The position numbers were made by a program, and so were the translations under genes. The notes below the pieces were generated by a model. That model had not been told where the DNA came from, did not search any database, and saw only the letters and a program-made list of their open reading frames with translations. Shown one piece after another: positions 5,526 through 6,569 of a stretch of DNA of 6,569 bases; the stretch's first letter is position 1, and each line of letters begins with the position of its first letter. Source of the stretch: an uncultured bacterium (GTDB lineage: Bacteria; Auribacterota; Tritonobacteria; UBA1439); NCBI GenBank assembly GCA_937858775.1, contig CALLYX010000046.1:1-6569 (forward strand). Reading direction: 5' to 3'.

Positions 5526-6047
5526 ATGATCCGTCACGCGATAGCCGCGGCGTGCTCCGCGGCGCTATGTCTGCCGGCGCTCGCGGGCGCGCAGGCCCCG
5601 GAGGTCAAGAGCGCGGCGGGGATCCGGAAGGCCGAGGCGATCATCAAGGAGACGAAAGAGGCGCCGGCCGCGTACGCAAAGGCCACGGATCTCATCAAGG
5701 CGGGGAACGAGGCCCTCAAGAAGGGGGAGGAGGATAACGCCTACTGCCTCTTCGAGGAGGGGGTGATGGGCCTCAACACCCTCAAGGAACAGTACCCCGG
5801 CTGGGAGCCGGAGACTGTGATGAAGCAGATCAAGAACACGCTCGAGGTGAAGGACAAGCTCGTCGCCGCCACCTGCAAAAACCTGGAGGAGATGAAGGAG
5901 GCCCGCTTCCGCTACACGACGTGGCAGAGGCAGGTCGTCATGCTCCGCAAGCTCGACCTGATCCAGGCCCAGCTCGACAGGATGGAGAAGACCCAGGAGC
6001 AGGACGACGAGTACATAAAGGATATCAGGGACAAGATCGTCAAGTGA
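5526..6047 (+). CDS. Exported helical protein of unknown function
   Basis: The 173-residue product starts with a signal peptide: MIRH, a hydrophobic core (AIAAACSAALCLPALA), then AGAQA, with likely cleavage after A22 (AGA|QA) or A24. C15 lacks a proper lipobox, so a lipoprotein is unlikely. The mature part is almost all helix and highly charged. Residues 45-85 (AYAKATDLIKAGNEALKKGE, then NAYCLFEEGVMGLNTLKEQY) look like a TPR-type helical pair, followed by YPGWEPETV (90-98), a turn seen in other exported TPR-like proteins. Residues about 118-172 form a probable coiled coil with KLDLIQAQLDRME. C74 and C117 could form a disulfide outside the cytoplasm. I cannot assign a function; a periplasmic scaffold is an inference. 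AGGAGGAGG (5511-5519), six bases before the ATG, fixes the start. The 41-base gap to the DeoB-like gene suggests one operon. Confidence 0.82.
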   Translation: MIRHAIAAACSAALCLPALAGAQAPEVKSAAGIRKAEAIIKETKEAPAAYAKATDLIKAGNEALKKGEEDNAYCLFEEGVMGLNTLKEQYPGWEPETVMKQIKNTLEVKDKLVAATCKNLEEMKEARFRYTTWQRQVVMLRKLDLIQAQLDRMEKTQEQDDEYIKDIRDKIVK

Positions 6048-6569
6048 CCGCCCCGCGGGGCGCGGGGCCGTCCCCCAGCCGTACGGATAGAAACGCGACC
6101 ATGGCGCAGCCGGCCGCGGAGAAGGCGGCGGCTGTGCCGAACGCCCACGCCGCCCCCGCCCACTCCCACAGCAGGCCCACGTAGGCGCTCGATGCCATGT
6201 CCCCCGCGGCGTTCGCCGCGGCAAGGAGGCCGAGGCCGTAGCCCCGAACCGAACGCCTCAGGAGCTGCGACACGCACGCCTTCTCGACCGTCTCCTCGAC
6301 CGCGATATACGCCCCGGAGACGACGAAGGCGGCCGCGAGCGCGCCGATCGACCCGCCGTGGAGGCAGAGGATCAGGTTGCAGAGCGCGCCGAGGCCGTAA
6401 CCGGCGGCGAGCACGCGCAGCCTGTTCCACCGGTCGGCGGCCCGTCCCGCGGGGAAGGTGGAGGCGGCGCTCACCGCGTTGTGGAGGACATATAGGAGGA
6501 TGGGGAGGCCCAACCCCCACGCCCCCCGGGCCCGCGCCCCCGCGGCGCGCGCCGCAGCGAGTATAAGGA
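6040..6569 (-). CDS. Major facilitator superfamily transporter, C-terminal half (5' end outside window)
   Basis: The frame is open from the right edge to a TGA at 6042-6040, giving the last 175 residues. About five hydrophobic segments are visible, at residues 18-37, 53-70, 73-90, 110-130 and 133-162 of this fragment; these would be helices 8-12 of a 12-helix transporter. Between the first two is FPAGRAADRWNRLRVLAAGY (38-57), resembling the MFS motif A loop repeated in the second half. VEETVEKA (90-97), RGYGLGLLAAANAAGDMASS and VGLLWEWAG are further MFS-like blocks. This is an inner-membrane secondary transporter whose substrate cannot be told from this half. No start codon need lie in the window; TTG 6513 is internal because the frame continues upstream with transporter-like sequence (LILAAARAAGARARGAWGLG). 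Its last 8 bases overlap the convergent exported-protein gene. Confidence 0.85.
   Translation of the reverse strand, partial: LILAAARAAGARARGAWGLGLPILLYVLHNAVSAASTFPAGRAADRWNRLRVLAAGYGLGALCNLILCLHGGSIGALAAAFVVSGAYIAVEETVEKACVSQLLRRSVRGYGLGLLAAANAAGDMASSAYVGLLWEWAGAAWAFGTAAAFSAAGCAMVAFLSVRLGDGPAPRGAVT
6050..6068. terminator. GC hairpin at the convergent gene ends
   Basis: GCCCCGCG (6050-6057) and CGCGGGGC (6061-6068) form a perfect 8-bp stem with a GGG loop, two bases after the exported-protein stop. It lies inside the last codons of the MFS gene. There is no T-tract on either strand, so a termination role rests on position. Confidence 0.4.

Noticed and set aside
4221..6047. 608-codon plus-strand frame spanning the DeoB-like gene and the exported-protein gene
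   Set aside because: Up to about 5520 it reads the DeoB-like gene out of frame (Arg/Pro/Gly-rich low-complexity product). Only the last 173 codons, from ATG 5526, are a real gene.
1..6569. CRISPR array, insertion sequence or phage module
   Set aside because: I saw no regularly spaced repeats, terminal inverted repeats with a transposase, integrase or structural phage genes.

Overview
The window is about 6.6 kb of very GC-rich bacterial DNA. Genes have strong purine-rich ribosome-binding sites (AGGAGG type), sigma70-like promoters and tight spacing. It looks like ordinary chromosome from a poorly sampled, probably uncultured bacterium. The protein families are too widespread to name a phylum. 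I see no insertion sequence, phage gene, CRISPR array, tRNA or rRNA.

Layout, left to right. (1) Minus strand, running off the left edge: a GTG-started reading frame with a TPR-type helical repeat region that continues without a stop into the start of an MrpF/MnhF-like Na+/H+ antiporter subunit. A TTGACA-type promoter lies just upstream and overlaps the 5' end of the divergent neighbour. (2) Plus strand: a complete M20-family metallo-dipeptidase. (3) Minus strand, convergent with it: a stand-alone LON substrate-binding-domain protein without ATPase or protease domains, with a good promoter. (4) Plus strand, divergent from it: a UPF0173-type metallo-beta-lactamase-fold hydrolase, then a 100-residue protein with two predicted membrane helices. 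(5) A 259-base gap with GC hairpins, a minus-strand terminator-like structure, and a strong promoter whose -35 box is overlapped by an inverted repeat. (6) Plus strand, probable two-gene operon: a divergent phosphopentomutase (DeoB)-family enzyme, then an exported helical protein; a perfect 18-bp palindrome lies between them. (7) Minus strand, running off the right edge: the C-terminal half of a major facilitator superfamily transporter, whose 3' end overlaps the exported-protein gene by 8 bases.

The genes do not form one obvious pathway. The peptidase, the LON-domain protein and the MBL hydrolase look like housekeeping or accessory functions. The most unusual items are the in-frame TPR-MrpF junction, the altered catalytic region of the DeoB homologue (Ser where the phosphorylated Thr is expected, remodelled substrate loops, intact metal site), and the palindromes that punctuate the DeoB-like operon. 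I found no convincing evidence of a complete new defence or mobile system.
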